Below are positions 1-12,354 of a stretch of 64,000 bases of DNA, in pieces. The stretch comes from Salvia splendens (lineage: Eukaryota > Streptophyta > Magnoliopsida > Lamiales > Lamiaceae): contig NC_056034.1 in the NCBI RefSeq assembly GCF_004379255.2, forward strand, positions 36,438,887 through 36,502,886, written 5' to 3'. The notes below the pieces were generated by a model that was given only the letters and a program-made list of their open reading frames with translations, searched no databases and was not told the DNA's origin. The translations under genes and the position numbers were made by a program. The stretch's first letter is position 1, and every line of letters begins with the position of its first letter.

Positions 1-474
1 GGAGAAAAATAGGATAGTGGTGTGACAAGTGGAAGGTGAGAGACTTTTTCTAGCGCCGCCAATGGATAAACATTTACATAAACCAAGGGCGGAGAGTGAT
101 TTAGTTGTGTTGACTGGAGGAGTATTTTTCTCTCATCCGTCCAGTTTAAGTATATACATTATGCTCTCACTTCAAATTTTCTTTCACTCTTTCAACTATA
201 ACAACCCAATTAATTCAATGAAGCATACACCTTCCCTGTTTTTCGTTTCTTTTAACGCCTTCTCTATCACTGTTTTTAGTGGATAATACACATGAGTATA
301 TTTTGTAGAGGAGTCATGCAGAATTATAAAAACATTTATTTGCTCTTAATTTTCAATTAAGAAATTTCTATTGAAGACCACATAGGCCATGGCATGGAAT
401 TCAATATTGAACTCACTATAATATACTTTGATTCACTACTTTTGGATCATGTGCTATAACATAATATGTTATGA
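1..474. other. Left flank, no gene recognised
   Basis: AT-rich sequence up to the target site of the Athila element. An 85-residue open frame at 29-286 has no recognisable domain and ordinary AT-rich composition, so I treat it as chance. Nothing else is supported here. Confidence 0.5.
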
Positions 475-479
475 CTCAT

Positions 480-1965
480 TGATAAGGATAATTTTATGCA
501 TAGGTTTAGGGGGTGAATTCATACAATTATAAGGTCTAACACATGTTTTAAGCCGGTGTGTAGAAGAATTCACCAGGTCGAGGAACAAAGAAGGTGGATT
601 CCAAGGACCATGCAATTATGGTGAATAAGTGAGCAAATTCGGAGGAAACAACTAGACGGAGGGATCATGAAGCTGAAGGGCAGAATGGAGATTTCTGCGA
701 AGGTTTCTAGAAGATCCTACCGCACCTATATAAGGAAGGAAACATGCAATCTGGAGGGATCCTCTTGGTGGGGACCTCAGTAACAGATTTAGTTTGCAGC
801 TCACTTCACTTCTACACACTTTTGGGTTTTGATGGGGAAATTGTAGGGTAGTTCTGGATTACTGGTTGCTAGTTAGTCGTGGGAGTAACACCGTCCTCGT
901 GGAGGGCAAAGAAACAATTTAAATCGCTTTCATTTTAGTTTTCTGTCGTGAATTTCACCGAGCTTCGCAGTTCGGAGCTCGGCCCTGTTTTCTGTCGAAT
1001 TGCTTTAGTTTATGAAATTTCTGTTTTCCGCCATTAACGAGTTCTGTTGATTTCGATAATGGGTGTTCATTATTTTGCGTTTGTTGTAGTTGCTGAGTTG
1101 GATGTTTGAGTTTTGTGCTGGTTGATGAATTTGGTGAAATTGCTGGAATATGATGTTGATCGAAGTAGATCTGGGTGAATCGGGAACTATGGAGTTGATT
1201 TTGGTTGCTGTTGGGTTCAGACTGCTTGGATCCGGAGTGGATTGAGTTTCCGACGTTGGATCTGAAGAGTGATTGAGATTTATGCCTAGCTTTCGTGTTT
1301 TTATTTCATTCCGCCTAGTATACGTAGATCTATTTTATTTCCGGTTGTTTGCAAGTTTCCGACGTCCGAATTTTTATATTTTGTTTGAATCTCGGTATAT
1401 GCTCTGTTTCCTCCCTCTTCGTGTTTGATTTAGTTGATGTGATGCATGTCGTTGTCAGTTAGATGCTTTGTTAGTTAGTTGCAGCTTTAATTCCGTATTT
1501 GATATTTCTGGAAGTTAGTCCTCAATTTTTAGTTGTGTTCTGTTTAGCTATAGTTGGTAATCGTTTGCTCTATCTAGGAAGTAAGTTTAAAATTCCGTAG
1601 TTCTAAGGATGTTAAAGCACTGCATGTTGTTTACAGTTTACTAGGTCTAGTGTCTAATTTTGTGCCTAGGTCTAGAAGTAGAATACCTCAACCAAAGTTT
1701 GCGTGGCAGCAGCCGTTTTCTAACCAAAATTCTCTAGATGCTTTCTTGCGCGTCCATCTTCGTGGGATCGACCCCTTGCTTCTCTATACTAGTCTATAGT
1801 ATAACGGGTTGAGGGATCTTTGAAACGCGAGAGTTTGTGTGTCCATAGTCAAAGTCTTCCGTGTCGCCTTGAGTTCCTAGACCTAGTGTTTAGTGGATTC
1901 AGTGGACTTGGTAGCTCGATCTAGGAATTTATTATACACACACTCACACGACATACCACGTTTCA
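480..1965 (+). repeat. 5' LTR of the Athila element
   Basis: This 1486-bp direct repeat matches 12355-13840. It carries a TATA box at 727-735, so the promoter and transcript start lie in its first quarter. The end is fixed by the primer-binding site two bases downstream. Confidence 0.95.
727..735 (+). promoter_or_regulatory. LTR TATA box
   Basis: TATATAAGG in a GC-richer stretch of the LTR. It is conserved in the 3' LTR at 12603-12611, which supports use as the core promoter. Confidence 0.6.
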
Positions 1966-1967
1966 AA

Positions 1968-1985
1968 TGGCGCCGTTGCCGGGGA
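1968..1985 (+). other. Primer-binding site, tRNA-Asp type
   Basis: TGGCGCCGTTGCCGGGGA starts two bases after the 5' LTR. It is the common plant Ty3/gypsy primer site complementary to the 3' end of tRNA-Asp. It fixes the LTR edge and the element's orientation. Confidence 0.85.
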
Positions 1986-2064
1986 TGGAAGGCATAACTT
2001 GTAATTGTGTTTAGAGAATTTTGGCGTACATAGTTCTTAATTTTTCTTTCTTTATTTTCAGTTT

Positions 2065-4620
2065 ATGAGCAGAGGCTCGCGGTTTGGATACCGTGGAGGC
2101 TCATCTGAGTGGAGGAACGATCAGTTTACTTGGCAAGTCAAGGACTCAGCATCTACTGTCACCACCAGATCGGGATTATCTACGGGAAATCCATTTCCGT
2201 TTGGTTCAGAAAGTGAAGAGGATCGGAACTCGTCAGGAAGGGAGGATCCTAAATCGTCTTCAGAAACAAGTACAGAGGAGGAAGAAACAGGGGTCATGGC
2301 GAACATAATCGATCCAGATCCGGAAATCGGCTCGCTCACTGCTCATCTAGACGGAGAGCCGGCTCAAGCTATAGTTATGTATCCGCGATAGAGGTCCATT
2401 GAGATTAAGACAAACGTGCTCGGCATCCTACCAACGTTCTCTGGGCGTTGGAATGAGTGCCCGTACGAGTTCTTAAATGAATTCAGCAAATTGTGTAGCA
2501 TTCAGAAGAGGCCAAATGACGCAACAGAGGAGGACTATCGCTTGCGCGCAGTTCCTTTTGCCTTGAAGGGGGAAGCCAACACTTGGTTATTTAGGTTACC
2601 TTCGGATTCTATCCGTACATGGAGGGACTTTAAATTGGAATTCCTAGATTACTTCTTTCCGTCGAACAAGACGAACGCTCTCAAGAAGGAGATCGTGGAG
2701 TGCAAGCAGGAGTATGATGAGTCTCTGAGTCAATATTGGTCACGATTTAAAGGGTTGCTAGATGCCTGCCAGAACCATAAGATGATTGAGGCAGAGATTT
2801 ACTATCTGTTTTATGAAGGAGCAAACCCTGAGTCAAATGATTTGATGAACTCCTCGAATGGGGGAAATTTTACAAAGAAGAAAGGAAGTGAAGCAAGAGA
2901 AATTCTGGGAAAGCTGATTGAGGCGAAGAAGGAGAGTACCCGGCTCAAGTTAATGCAATGGGGAGTTGGAATCCCGATGGAAGTTGAAATCCAGGGAGAC
3001 AGGGAGATGCACCCTGGAGGAACCATCCCAATTTTAGATGGTCGGACAACGACCAGAGCCAGCCAGCACCACAACATAACATTCAGTTTGTACCTCAACC
3101 GGAGAGGCAGAGTAACTGGTCTGGGAGAAATCAAGAGGGGCAGGGCAACTGGAATAGTCGGAACCAAGGATCATCCGAATTGGGGGAACAGGAACCAAAA
3201 CCATCAAGGGAATTCTTATGTACCACCACACCAGAGGAACTTCCAAACCACCTATCAAGGGCCAGGAAACCAGTTCAACAATAGTTCGGGAGGTCAAGGG
3301 AACATTCCCCAGAATCAAGTAAGTGGTTCGAATGCAAGCCCAGGGTCCAGTCAGTCAAATTCTAAAACACCGAGGGATCTGGATGAGATGGTGCATGATC
3401 TCGTAAGTTCTCAGCAGCATATGCAGAACAACTTGCAGTCGAACAATGACGTAGTCCACAAACTTCAGGGCGCTCAGCAGGAGCAAAAGGCGGCAATGGA
3501 TATGCTGGCAAAACAGATGTCACAAATAGCTACTTCCTTGAGCGAGATGCGAGGGAATGAAGGCAAGATTCCTGCCTCAGTAAGGATGCCTGATAGAGCT
3601 AACATCAGTCTGAACACTTTAAGATCCGGAAAGGGGTATGAAGGTCCAGAGATAAGGACGAATGAGGAGACAAACCCCACAGGAATCAAGGGAAAAAGGG
3701 GTATAACCTCTAGACCCGAGAACTTAAAGGGAAACAGTCCCGAGAGAACAGATGACCTTAGGGCAGGAGATTTGGAGAAACCATTGCCTAAAGAAGCTGA
3801 ACCATTTTTCATAGATCCAGAGCCAGAGTTTGAAAGGGAGAAGGTAAGAAAAGGAACTAATGAGCCCTCAGCTGGATGTTCTACTGGAGCAGGGAAGTTA
3901 CTGAAGCCATTCCCAAGTCGAGGGGAAGCTAAGAAAAAGAAGGAAGAACCGGTAGACTTCATGGACATTTTTGGGAAGCTGGAGATTAATTTGCCGTTCT
4001 TACAAGCCTTGAAGTTGCCGGTGTTCAGCAAGTTCATTAAGGAATTTATAGCTGGAAAGGCTAGACCCAGTGGGAAGATTCTAATTGGAGAGAATGTGTC
4101 AGCAGTGATTCAGAAGCGGAGAATGCCCTCCAAATGCACTGACCCAGGTATGTTTACCTTACCTATTTCAATCGGTGATGTAAAAATTGAGCATGCCATG
4201 TGTGATTTAGGGGCTTCGATAAATGTTTTACCGATTTCCATTTACAAGAAACTGGTAGAAGTAAGTATAGTAGATACGAAAGTGGTGATTCAGCTAGCGG
4301 ATAGGTCGTGCATTTGCCCTGAATGAGTGCTTGAGAATGTGATAGTCAGAGTGCATGATTTCTTGTACCCAGCTGATTTTCATGTGATAAAGATGAGTGA
4401 CAATGAATCTGCTGAGTCTAGTGGCGTACTTCTAGGAAGACCTTTTCTTCGTTCAACCTAGACCATAATTAATGTTTTTGATGGGACTATATACCTTGAT
4501 TACAATGGAGAAAAATACACCTTTAGCATCGATGAAGCAATGAAGAAACCTCTTGATGTAGAAAATTTGCATGCTATTGATGTTATTAACCCCTTAATCC
4601 AGGAATATCTTGAGACATAA
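2065..4620 (+). pseudogene. Athila gag and protease region, broken by stops
   Basis: One reading frame runs from the ATG at 2065 through stops at 2389 (TAG), 4324 (TGA), 4468 (TAG) and 4618 (TAA). The retrotransposon gag domain lies at about 2430-2850, with the conserved Trp-rich core and a segment typical of capsid. It is followed by a Gln/Asn/Gly-rich linker and a predicted coiled stretch near 3370-3560. No clear CCHC zinc knuckle is visible. The aspartic protease follows at about 4150-4470, with catalytic motif DLGASIN at about 4207 and the later GRPFL motif. The first 108 codons before the 2389 stop are rich in Ser and acidic residues. Function is capsid formation and polyprotein cleavage by family knowledge; this copy cannot make them. 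Confidence 0.85.
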
Positions 4621-4623
4621 TTA

Positions 4624-7600
4624 ATGCAGGAACAGATTGAAAATTCAGAGATGAGTTATTCTATCGACAGAGAAGTGGCTGGATGGTGTGAAGTAATGAA
4701 CACAAATGAATTATCAGATGAAGAACTAGCTGAGGCAATCTTGGAATTCTGTAAAAATCCAGGAGTAGCTATGTCAAGGAAGATACCCCATGTGGCGAGC
4801 ATGGAGGCTTGTTCTAGGTCGAGGAAAGACATAATATTTGATGGAACAGAGAAAAATCCCTTGCCCCAGGAGGCAAGTACTTTGAAGAAAGAACTGAAAG
4901 TGCTCCCACCAGGCCTCAAGTATGCTTATCTAGAGGAGAATGAGACTTTTCCCGTCATCATCAACAGCAACTTGACCAAGGAACAGGAGAAGGAGTTGCT
5001 GAACGTGATCAGAAAGAACAAGAAAGCCATAGGATGGACTCTCTCCGATCTGGTAGGAATAAGTCCGGATCTTTGCATGCACCATATTCGGTTGTAAGAT
5101 AGAGCGAAGGCTTGCAGGGACCCACAACATAAGCTTAATCCGAACATGAGAGAGGAAGTTTTGAAAGAAGTCTTGAAGTTACTCTCCCTGAGAATTATCT
5201 ACTCTATTCCGGACAGTGAGTGGGTCAGCCCAGTTCACATGGTACCCAAAAAATCAGGAATTCAGGTAGTCAAGAATGATAAGAATGAATTGGTTCCCAC
5301 TCGACTTGTTACTGGGTGGAGGATGTGTATTGATTATAGGAAGCTGAACGAAGAGACCAGGAAAGATCATTTCCCGCTCCCGTTCATTGATCAAATGCCG
5401 GAGAGGCTGGCAGGAAAACAATATTTCTGTTTCCTAGACGGATACAGTGGATACTTCCAGATCTATGTAGATCCAGAAGATCAGGAGAAGACTACATTTA
5501 CGTGTCATTTTGGCACGTATGCTTACAGAAGGATGCCGTTTGGTTTATGCAATGCGCCATGCACTTTCCAACGGTGCATGATGAGTATCTTCTCGGATTT
5601 ATTGGAGGATTGCATCGAGATTTTCATGGATGATTTCACTGTGTATGGGAATTCTTTTGACTCCTGTCTAGCAAGTTTGGACATTGTGTTGAGGAGGTGC
5701 TTGGAAAAGCATTTGGTTTTAAACTTCGAAAAATGTCACTTTATGGTTCCGTCATAGGGCATGTAGTTTCAGAGAGGGGTATACAGGTAGACCAAGTGAA
5801 GGTTGATATGATCTCAAAATTGCCTTACCCTACGAATCAGAAAGAAGTTAGAGGATTCCTATGGCATGCGGGGTTCTATAAAAGATTCATTAAGGATTTT
5901 GCGAGGATCGCTCAACCACTCACCCATCTGTTGCATAATGAAGTTGGTTTCATTTTCGATGAGGGGTGCAAGGAAGCTTTTCAGTTACTGAAGGATAAAC
6001 TAGTCTCTGCCCCTATTATCAGAGCGCCTGACTGGAGTTTACCGTTTGAGATAATGTGCGATGCGAGTGACTATGCAGTAGGGGCGGTGCTAGGTCAAAG
6101 AATTGATGGGAAAAACTATGTGATTTTTTATGCATCGAAAACGCTCAATCAAGCCCAGAAGAACTATGACACCACTGAAAAAGAAATGCTGGCGGTGGTA
6201 TACTCGTTTGAGAAGTTTCGCCCGTATTTGCTGGGGTCAAGGGTGATAGTCTTCACCGATCACACAGCTATTAAGTACCTGCTGGCGTAGAAGGAGTCCA
6301 AACCCAGATTAATCCGTTGGGTGTTACTTTTGCAGGAATTTGATTGGGAGGTTCGAGACAAAAAGGGGACAGAAAACAAGGTGGCTGATCACTTGAGCAG
6401 GATTTTCCAAGGAGAAACGGATGAAGCTATACCTGATGCATTCCCAGAGGAGCATATGTACTATTTAGGGAAATTTCCAAGACCTATCAGTTGGGAAGAG
6501 ATAATGGCGTTAACAGGTCAAGGAGATTCTGAGAAAAGGAAATGTCAGCTGAACGCTGAGCCATGGTTCGCAGACCTGGCAAATTATTTGGTCACTGGAG
6601 AGGTACCAAGTTCTCAATCAATCACCAGGGCCCAGAACATGAAACTGAAAAATGAAGCCAAGTATTATTTTTGGGACGACCCGTATTTATAGAAAATGAG
6701 AGCTGACCAGGTGATTAGGAGGTGTATTCCAGAATGGGAACAAAGGGATGTGTTGAATCATTGCCATGCCTTAGCTTGTGGAGGTCACTTTGGGCCCAGG
6801 AAGACGGCGAGGAAGGTGTTAGGTAGTGGGTTTTACTAGCCTACATTGCATAAGGATGCTTTTGAGTTTTGTCAGAACTGTGAGAGATGCCAGCAGACAG
6901 GGGGAATTTCTAAGAGGGATGAAATGCCACATGTCCCAGTAATCGTTTGTGAAATCTTCGACGTTTGGGGGATGGACTTCATGGGTCAATTTCCATCTTC
7001 GTATGGGAACACATATATCATTGTGGCAATAGATTATGTGTCGAAATGGATAGAAGCCAAGGCTACCACATCCTGTGAAGCTAAAGAAGTGGCAAAATTG
7101 CTTAAGTCTAACATTTTTAGCAGGTATGGTGTGCCTAGGGCTGTTATTTCGGATCAGAGGACGCACTTCCAAAATCGGATGATAGAAGCTCTAATTAAAA
7201 AATATGGAGTGCATCACAGCCTGTCTACACCTTATCATCCTCAGTCAAATGGGCAGGCAGAAATATCAAATAGAGAGATCAAGGCAATACTAGAGAAGAC
7301 GGTGAATCCGCCAAGGAAAGACTGGAGTAAGAGGCTTGACAACGCACTATGGGCCTACAGGACAGCCTATAAAACGCCTATTGGAATGTCACCCTAGAGG
7401 CTAGTGTTCTGTAAGATGTGTCATTTGCCTATGGGTGTGGAACACAAGGCCTATTGGGCGGTCAAGGAAATTAACATAAACCCTCAGGTGTGTGAAGAGG
7501 AGAGGAAACTGCAGCTTCAAGAAATGGAGGAATTAAGGCTTGAGTCTTATGAGTTCGCAATGTGGTATAAGGAGAAGACTAAGCTTTGGCATGACAAAAA

Positions 7601-7826
7601 TCTCCGGGTCAAGGAACTACAAGTAGGACAGAAGGTTCTCTTGTTCCAGTCCAGACTCAAGCTGCTACCGGAAAAGCTAAAATCCAAATGGGTTGGGCCT
7701 TACACTATCATAAGTCTTCGCGCAAATGGAGCAATGGAGATCCAGGGAAGTGCCGCAAACTCTACTCCCTTTCTTGTGAATGGTCATAGGGTGAAGGTTT
7801 TTAGGGAAATTCTGAGTTGTGTGTAG
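4624..7826 (+). pseudogene. Athila pol: reverse transcriptase, RNase H, integrase (broken)
   Basis: The reverse transcriptase runs in the gag frame to about 5750 and carries the catalytic MDDF motif near 5627. A frameshift near 5745-5757 moves the rest to another frame. RNase H follows at about 6040-6290 (CDAS start and later TDH motif). Integrase spans about 6846-7500, with an HHCC-like zinc region, the catalytic MDF and SDQ aspartates and the NGQAE glutamate. In-frame stops occur at 5095 (TAA), 6288, 6690, 6837 and 7396 (all TAG). The stop at 6837 is where the family normally has Trp, consistent with a G-to-A change. Gly residues usual after the second catalytic Asp are replaced (SDQR). No chromodomain follows the integrase. 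Confidence 0.88.
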
Positions 7827-8464
7827 TGGAGGAAGTACCGCTACGCGCACTCTCTATTATCGCTTAAATGGTCTGTGGGGGAAAACTCTCGACGAATTCT
7901 TGGGTCAGGTAAATTGGAATGTTTCTTTTCATATCTATTCATTGAACCAGGAGATCTAGAGAGTGATTAATTGAAAGTGTAAATATTTAGCTGGTTTTTA
8001 TAAAAGGAAAAAAAATACCAAACAAAGAGAAAAATTAATTTTTCCAAAAAAAAAATATTTTCGAAACATCAGACTTTTCAGGGAAAATGTTTTGTCACTT
8101 TTTGAATCCTTGACCTGGACGTCTGGCGTTTCATTTTCTTTTGTTTTTGCCTAAGTGTGGTATCGCGGGAGTAGCATTTACATGGGGCAGAGAAACTTAG
8201 TTTGGGAGGGAAGTGGAATAGTTTTGAAATTCAAATACTACTTTATGGGAAGGCGAACGGTTGCTTATGTCACGCCTGCAACCACCTGCACATCCGTGCG
8301 CGCCCTTACCCATTTTTACAATTTTCGCTCCTTATACTCTATTTTCTCAATGTAAACTTTCTCTCGCTCTAAAAATCCCTAATTCTCTCTCGCGATACCC
8401 AGCTTTTCACTAACCCTAACCGTAATTTCTTTCAAAGTCTTTGAGAAATTTTCAGATTCGAGCA

Positions 8465-11001
8465 ATGGAGAACACATCAACTGCAGGAAGCACCGCCGGA
8501 TCTGCCGATTCCAACACGGCGAATTTCATGGCAAAATTGATGCACAAATTTGGAGGACCGGAAGAGGTGATGAATGTTTTTGCCCTGCTCACAACAATGA
8601 TGGGGAAGGCCGCGCCTGCCGCATCGACAACTACCGCCACAAGTCCCAGAGAAAACGATTTCCCAACCGTCTACCGTTCATGCAGAAGCTGAACCGGTTA
8701 CTGGCGAATCGGAAAAAAACGTCGCGGTGGCCGAAGAACAGGAACAAGGTACAGATCTGGTTGCGGAGATGGAGAAGATTACGTTAGTTGAGGGGGAAAC
8801 CCCTGTTATCTCTGGTGTAGGTGCTGTCGATGGGGAAACCCCTAATATTTCTGCTAGTGTTAGTGTTGTTGAGGGGGAAACCCCTGTTATCGCTGATGTT
8901 GATGTAGTCGAGGGAGAAACCTCTGTGGTGTTTGAAGAAGTCGGAAAGGGGGAAACCCCAGTTGTTGGTGAGTTGGAGGGGGCAACCCCTGGTATTTCTG
9001 ACGAATGTGTTGGGAAAGAGACCCCAGAAAGGATGGCGGGCGGAGATGCCCTAATTTCTGAGAAAATAGTTGCTGAGGGGGAAACCTCTGTCTACATTGA
9101 GGGGGCAATCCCTATTTTGTCTGAGGAGGGAGAAGCCCTCATTACTGACGACGGATCGGAGCCCAAGGAGAGCGGGCTGGAATTGGTAATAGAACTGGAC
9201 GATCAGCCGGTGGTTACAGAAGTACCGATGAATGAACGGGAATCTAGAAGACGGGCCAGGCGGAATTTGAGAGAGCAGATCGAGGATCTCACTGTGCCCG
9301 CAGGAGAAGAAGTCCACTTCTTAGGAACGGAGGGTGAGCTAGAGAAAGAAACCCCTAGATCTGGCGGGGAAGTAGACGAAGAGGAGGAGCGCCGCCTGGC
9401 GGCCGAATGGAAAAGGAAGGGAAAGCAAGTTGCTGCCTCCTGGGTCAAGAAGGCTAAGACGACCGCAGGAAGCAAATATGAGGAAGCTTCGCCCCGGCCC
9501 CAACTAAGGTTCCCTTTGCCAAGGAACCTGTCGGCCCTCCTTCGTCTAGCGAGTCTGATGAGGAAGAAATCGAAGAGCCCGATGCGGTATTGAACTTTGA
9601 GCCAGAAGAAGTCTGGCTAACCAAACAGCTACTGGAAGCAATGAAGAAGTTTGAGGACCCCAAAAGAACTGGTACGTACAAAGAGAGATGTAGTTCTGGT
9701 AAGTTGGCAAAATCGGGAAAAAGGTATGTGCGGACGGAGTTGAAAGAAATAGCCTCTGACGACGAGTTCCGGCAGTATATAGTCGCGATCGGGTTCGATT
9801 GGCTCCTGAAACACAGTGAAACAGAGGTAGCGACAGATTTTGCACGAGAATTCTTTTCTACTTTCCGTCTGAAACCATCCACTGACTTGGATGCCGATTC
9901 CATCACTTTCCGCCTATTCACCGTGGAGTATGAAATGAGTATACGAGAATGGTCCCTCCGAATAGGACTGTTTACGCGTACGGAGGATGATGAAGGGCTA
10001 TGGAATGATCGGGTTGTTGGAGCACCGAAGTTTACACCCGGTTTCAAACCACAACCAGCTTGGGAATTCATCACCCACCCAAAGGTGGGACAGTTTAAAA
10101 CAAGTGTTTCAAAGGGGTTTCATATAGAGAATCGCATACTCCGATTTGCTCAGACCTTCATCAGTTACAATCTCATGGGGACTGCGAACTCGGCTTTGAC
10201 AACGACATATTTATACTTTACTTGGTGCATGGCCACGGGAGTAAGAGTGCATTTAGGCTACTGGTTAGCCCAGGCATGCCACCAAATGACTGCCAATCCT
10301 TCCCGACACATGTACACGTGTCACCTTTTAGGGGCTTATCTTCAGAGAAACATAATACTGAAGATCGCCAAGTCGGCCCCTGAGGTGGTTATGTGTGAGC
10401 CCCCAGAAGCCTTTAACGTTGACTACTTTTTCAACAAGGGGTTGTCGTACATGCACGGGAAGGAGGTGTGTTTCTACGAAGTCGGCTGAGTGGAACCCCA
10501 GGTCAAGCGAGAACCAGAAGTTGTCGAGTCTACAGCCAAGTTGAAGTTGAGGAGATGAGAAAGGAGGTGGGATGGATGCGATCAGAAATCAGGATGGTCA
10601 GAGAAGAGATGGTAGACCTACGGGGTAGTATGAAGGAGTTGGTGGGGATGTCGTCGACCCACAGTGGTCAGATGAAGGAGGCTGTCCAATTGATGATGAT
10701 GATGACCAAATGGATGAAGGAGAATTGCTCCGCGCCCCAGGCGAAATTGACTACTGGACCCAACAAGGTGTCCACCCAGCCAAGGCCAGGAAGTTCATCT
10801 CCACAACGTCCCCCACCCGCTTCTAAACCCTTGCTAGCCCCGTCGGCATCAAAGTCCCTGACTGTGAAGAAGACATTGACCAAGCAACCGAGTGAGACAG
10901 AGCAGGAGAAGCCGGATTCGCCGGCAAGAAAGAAAGCAAAGGTGACCCGACCTTACGTACCACCCCAGTCTGGCTCCCGCGGGGGCCAGTCCCCGAATTA
11001 A
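8465..11001 (+). pseudogene. Athila extra ORF in env position, frameshifted
   Basis: Coding signal passes through three frames: 8465-8692, about 8700-9593, 9590-10489 and about 10545-11001. The N-terminal part is Ala/Thr/Ser-rich. The second segment holds about nine degenerate copies of a GETPVIS-like motif (8790-9130) followed by acidic and basic stretches. The third segment (9590-10489) resembles the plant retrotransposon ORF-1 family described from Athila, with a Trp-rich core near 9940-10260. The last segment is coiled-coil-like (10540-10720) and then Pro/Ser/Lys-rich. A TGA at 10487 interrupts it. No signal peptide or clear transmembrane helix stands out, so the env label reflects position only. 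The protein's biochemical role is unknown. Confidence 0.65.
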
Positions 11002-11117
11002 ATCCCCCATTAACAAGTAACTTTTACTTTTCTGTTTTTCTTTTCTTATTTCTTTTCGTTTTATCTATGTTCTTTGCCCAACATGCTTTATTCTGCATAT
11101 ATGTGTTGTGCCTTCAC

Positions 11118-11244
11118 ACACTTAGCCCAATGTTTGATCTAAGTGTGAGAAGAAGTTGTTCTTGTTTGCATGTTTTGGCTTTTGTCTGTTACACTTATCC
11201 CACTTAGCCCGATGTTCGGTCTAAGTGTGAGAAGTTTGTGTTGT
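11118..11244 (+). repeat. Two copies of a hairpin-forming tail repeat
   Basis: Each copy contains CACTTAG, a 13-base loop, then CTAAGTG, followed by TGAGAAG. The copies start near 11118 and 11201. The TAAGTGTGAG part recurs at 12340-12349, just before the 3' LTR. Confidence 0.7.
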
Positions 11245-11700
11245 TTGTGCGTGTTTTGTATTATTTTTTTTTTGTGTTTGTTTTGTACTGGTTCTTACTT
11301 CCCTGTTTCCCCCCTCACTAAGAGAGCTTGGGGACAAGCTGAAGTGAAGTGGGAGGGAGAGGGAGTGAGTACAGTGTTTGTTTTCGTGATTAGGAGCCTT
11401 TAGGTCTAGTCTAGGTTTATTGTTTTTGTGTGTCGCATGAGCTAGTGATATAATAAGGTAAGATTCCCTTAGTAAGAGCGATTGAAGATAGGATGCATGT
11501 CAACTTTGAGGCTATTTTACCTTAATAAGCTGAATGCGGTCTGAATGAAGTAAGAACGATAAAAGGTGCCTTAGATAACTCAGTTGTGAAGCCCTACTTT
11601 AAGAGTGAGTTATAAGCCTATATATTGAGAGCTAACTTGTGAAAAAGGGGCTGCCGCTTGATGCTTAGGGAGAAGAGTTAGAAGGAGAAAAATGGGTTAT

Positions 11701-11820
11701 GGAGGTATAAGCTGGACGAAGTCTAGGAATGGAGGTATAAGCTGGACGAAGTCCAGGAAAGGCATAAAAAGAGAAAAAATATATATATTCGGAGGCATAA
11801 GCTAGACGAAGTCCAAGGGA
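11701..11820 (+). repeat. 30-bp tail repeats
   Basis: Two adjacent 30-bp copies (11701-11730, 11731-11760) share GCTGGACGAAGTC. A third, diverged copy lies at 11791-11820. They are in the non-coding tail between the last ORF and the 3' LTR. Confidence 0.85.
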
Positions 11821-12354
11821 AAAAATATATATAAGAGGGGGAATATAGAAAGAATGGGGAATCTAAGGGCAGGAAGCAATAAGTAACCTGACCCAGAAAA
11901 AAATTAGGAAAGGAGAAGACGGTAGAAAGGAGAAACTCTCATAACCCGATGCATCAGTGGTATAACATTAACTTAAGAGTGATCGATCCTAACATCCCTG
12001 GTCAGAAATGAGTGATCGAGTGAATCCAACAATTGGGAAGTCAATAGGCTATCTTGACCAACAAACATACCGTTTAAGTGAAAGAAGGGAGGAGGAGGAT
12101 TTGAAGACTGTAGACAATCGGATAGAACATAAGCTTGTGGGGACGATCGCCCAAAAATTGAAACTAGTTCATGTTTGTGTGTTTTTCTTTAAGTGTTTCT
12201 TTTTGAGTCTGTAGTATGTCTAGGTCTAGTAGTTGGTGTTTTGTTCGTGTCTTGTTTGTAGAGTCGTTCATGGGAATCGTGCACTGAAATTCGCCTTATT
12301 TCTTTTTCTTGTCTTTCATGCTTGAGGACAAGCAAGGTTTAAGTGTGAGCAGTT

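Larger units (their letters stand above)
11002..12354 (+). other. Non-coding 3' tail of the Athila element
   Basis: This stretch has no coherent coding. A 68-residue open frame at 12008-12214 has no domain. It holds the repeats listed separately and ends in a purine-biased run before the 3' LTR, where the polypurine tract should be. A classic long G run is not present. Confidence 0.7.
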
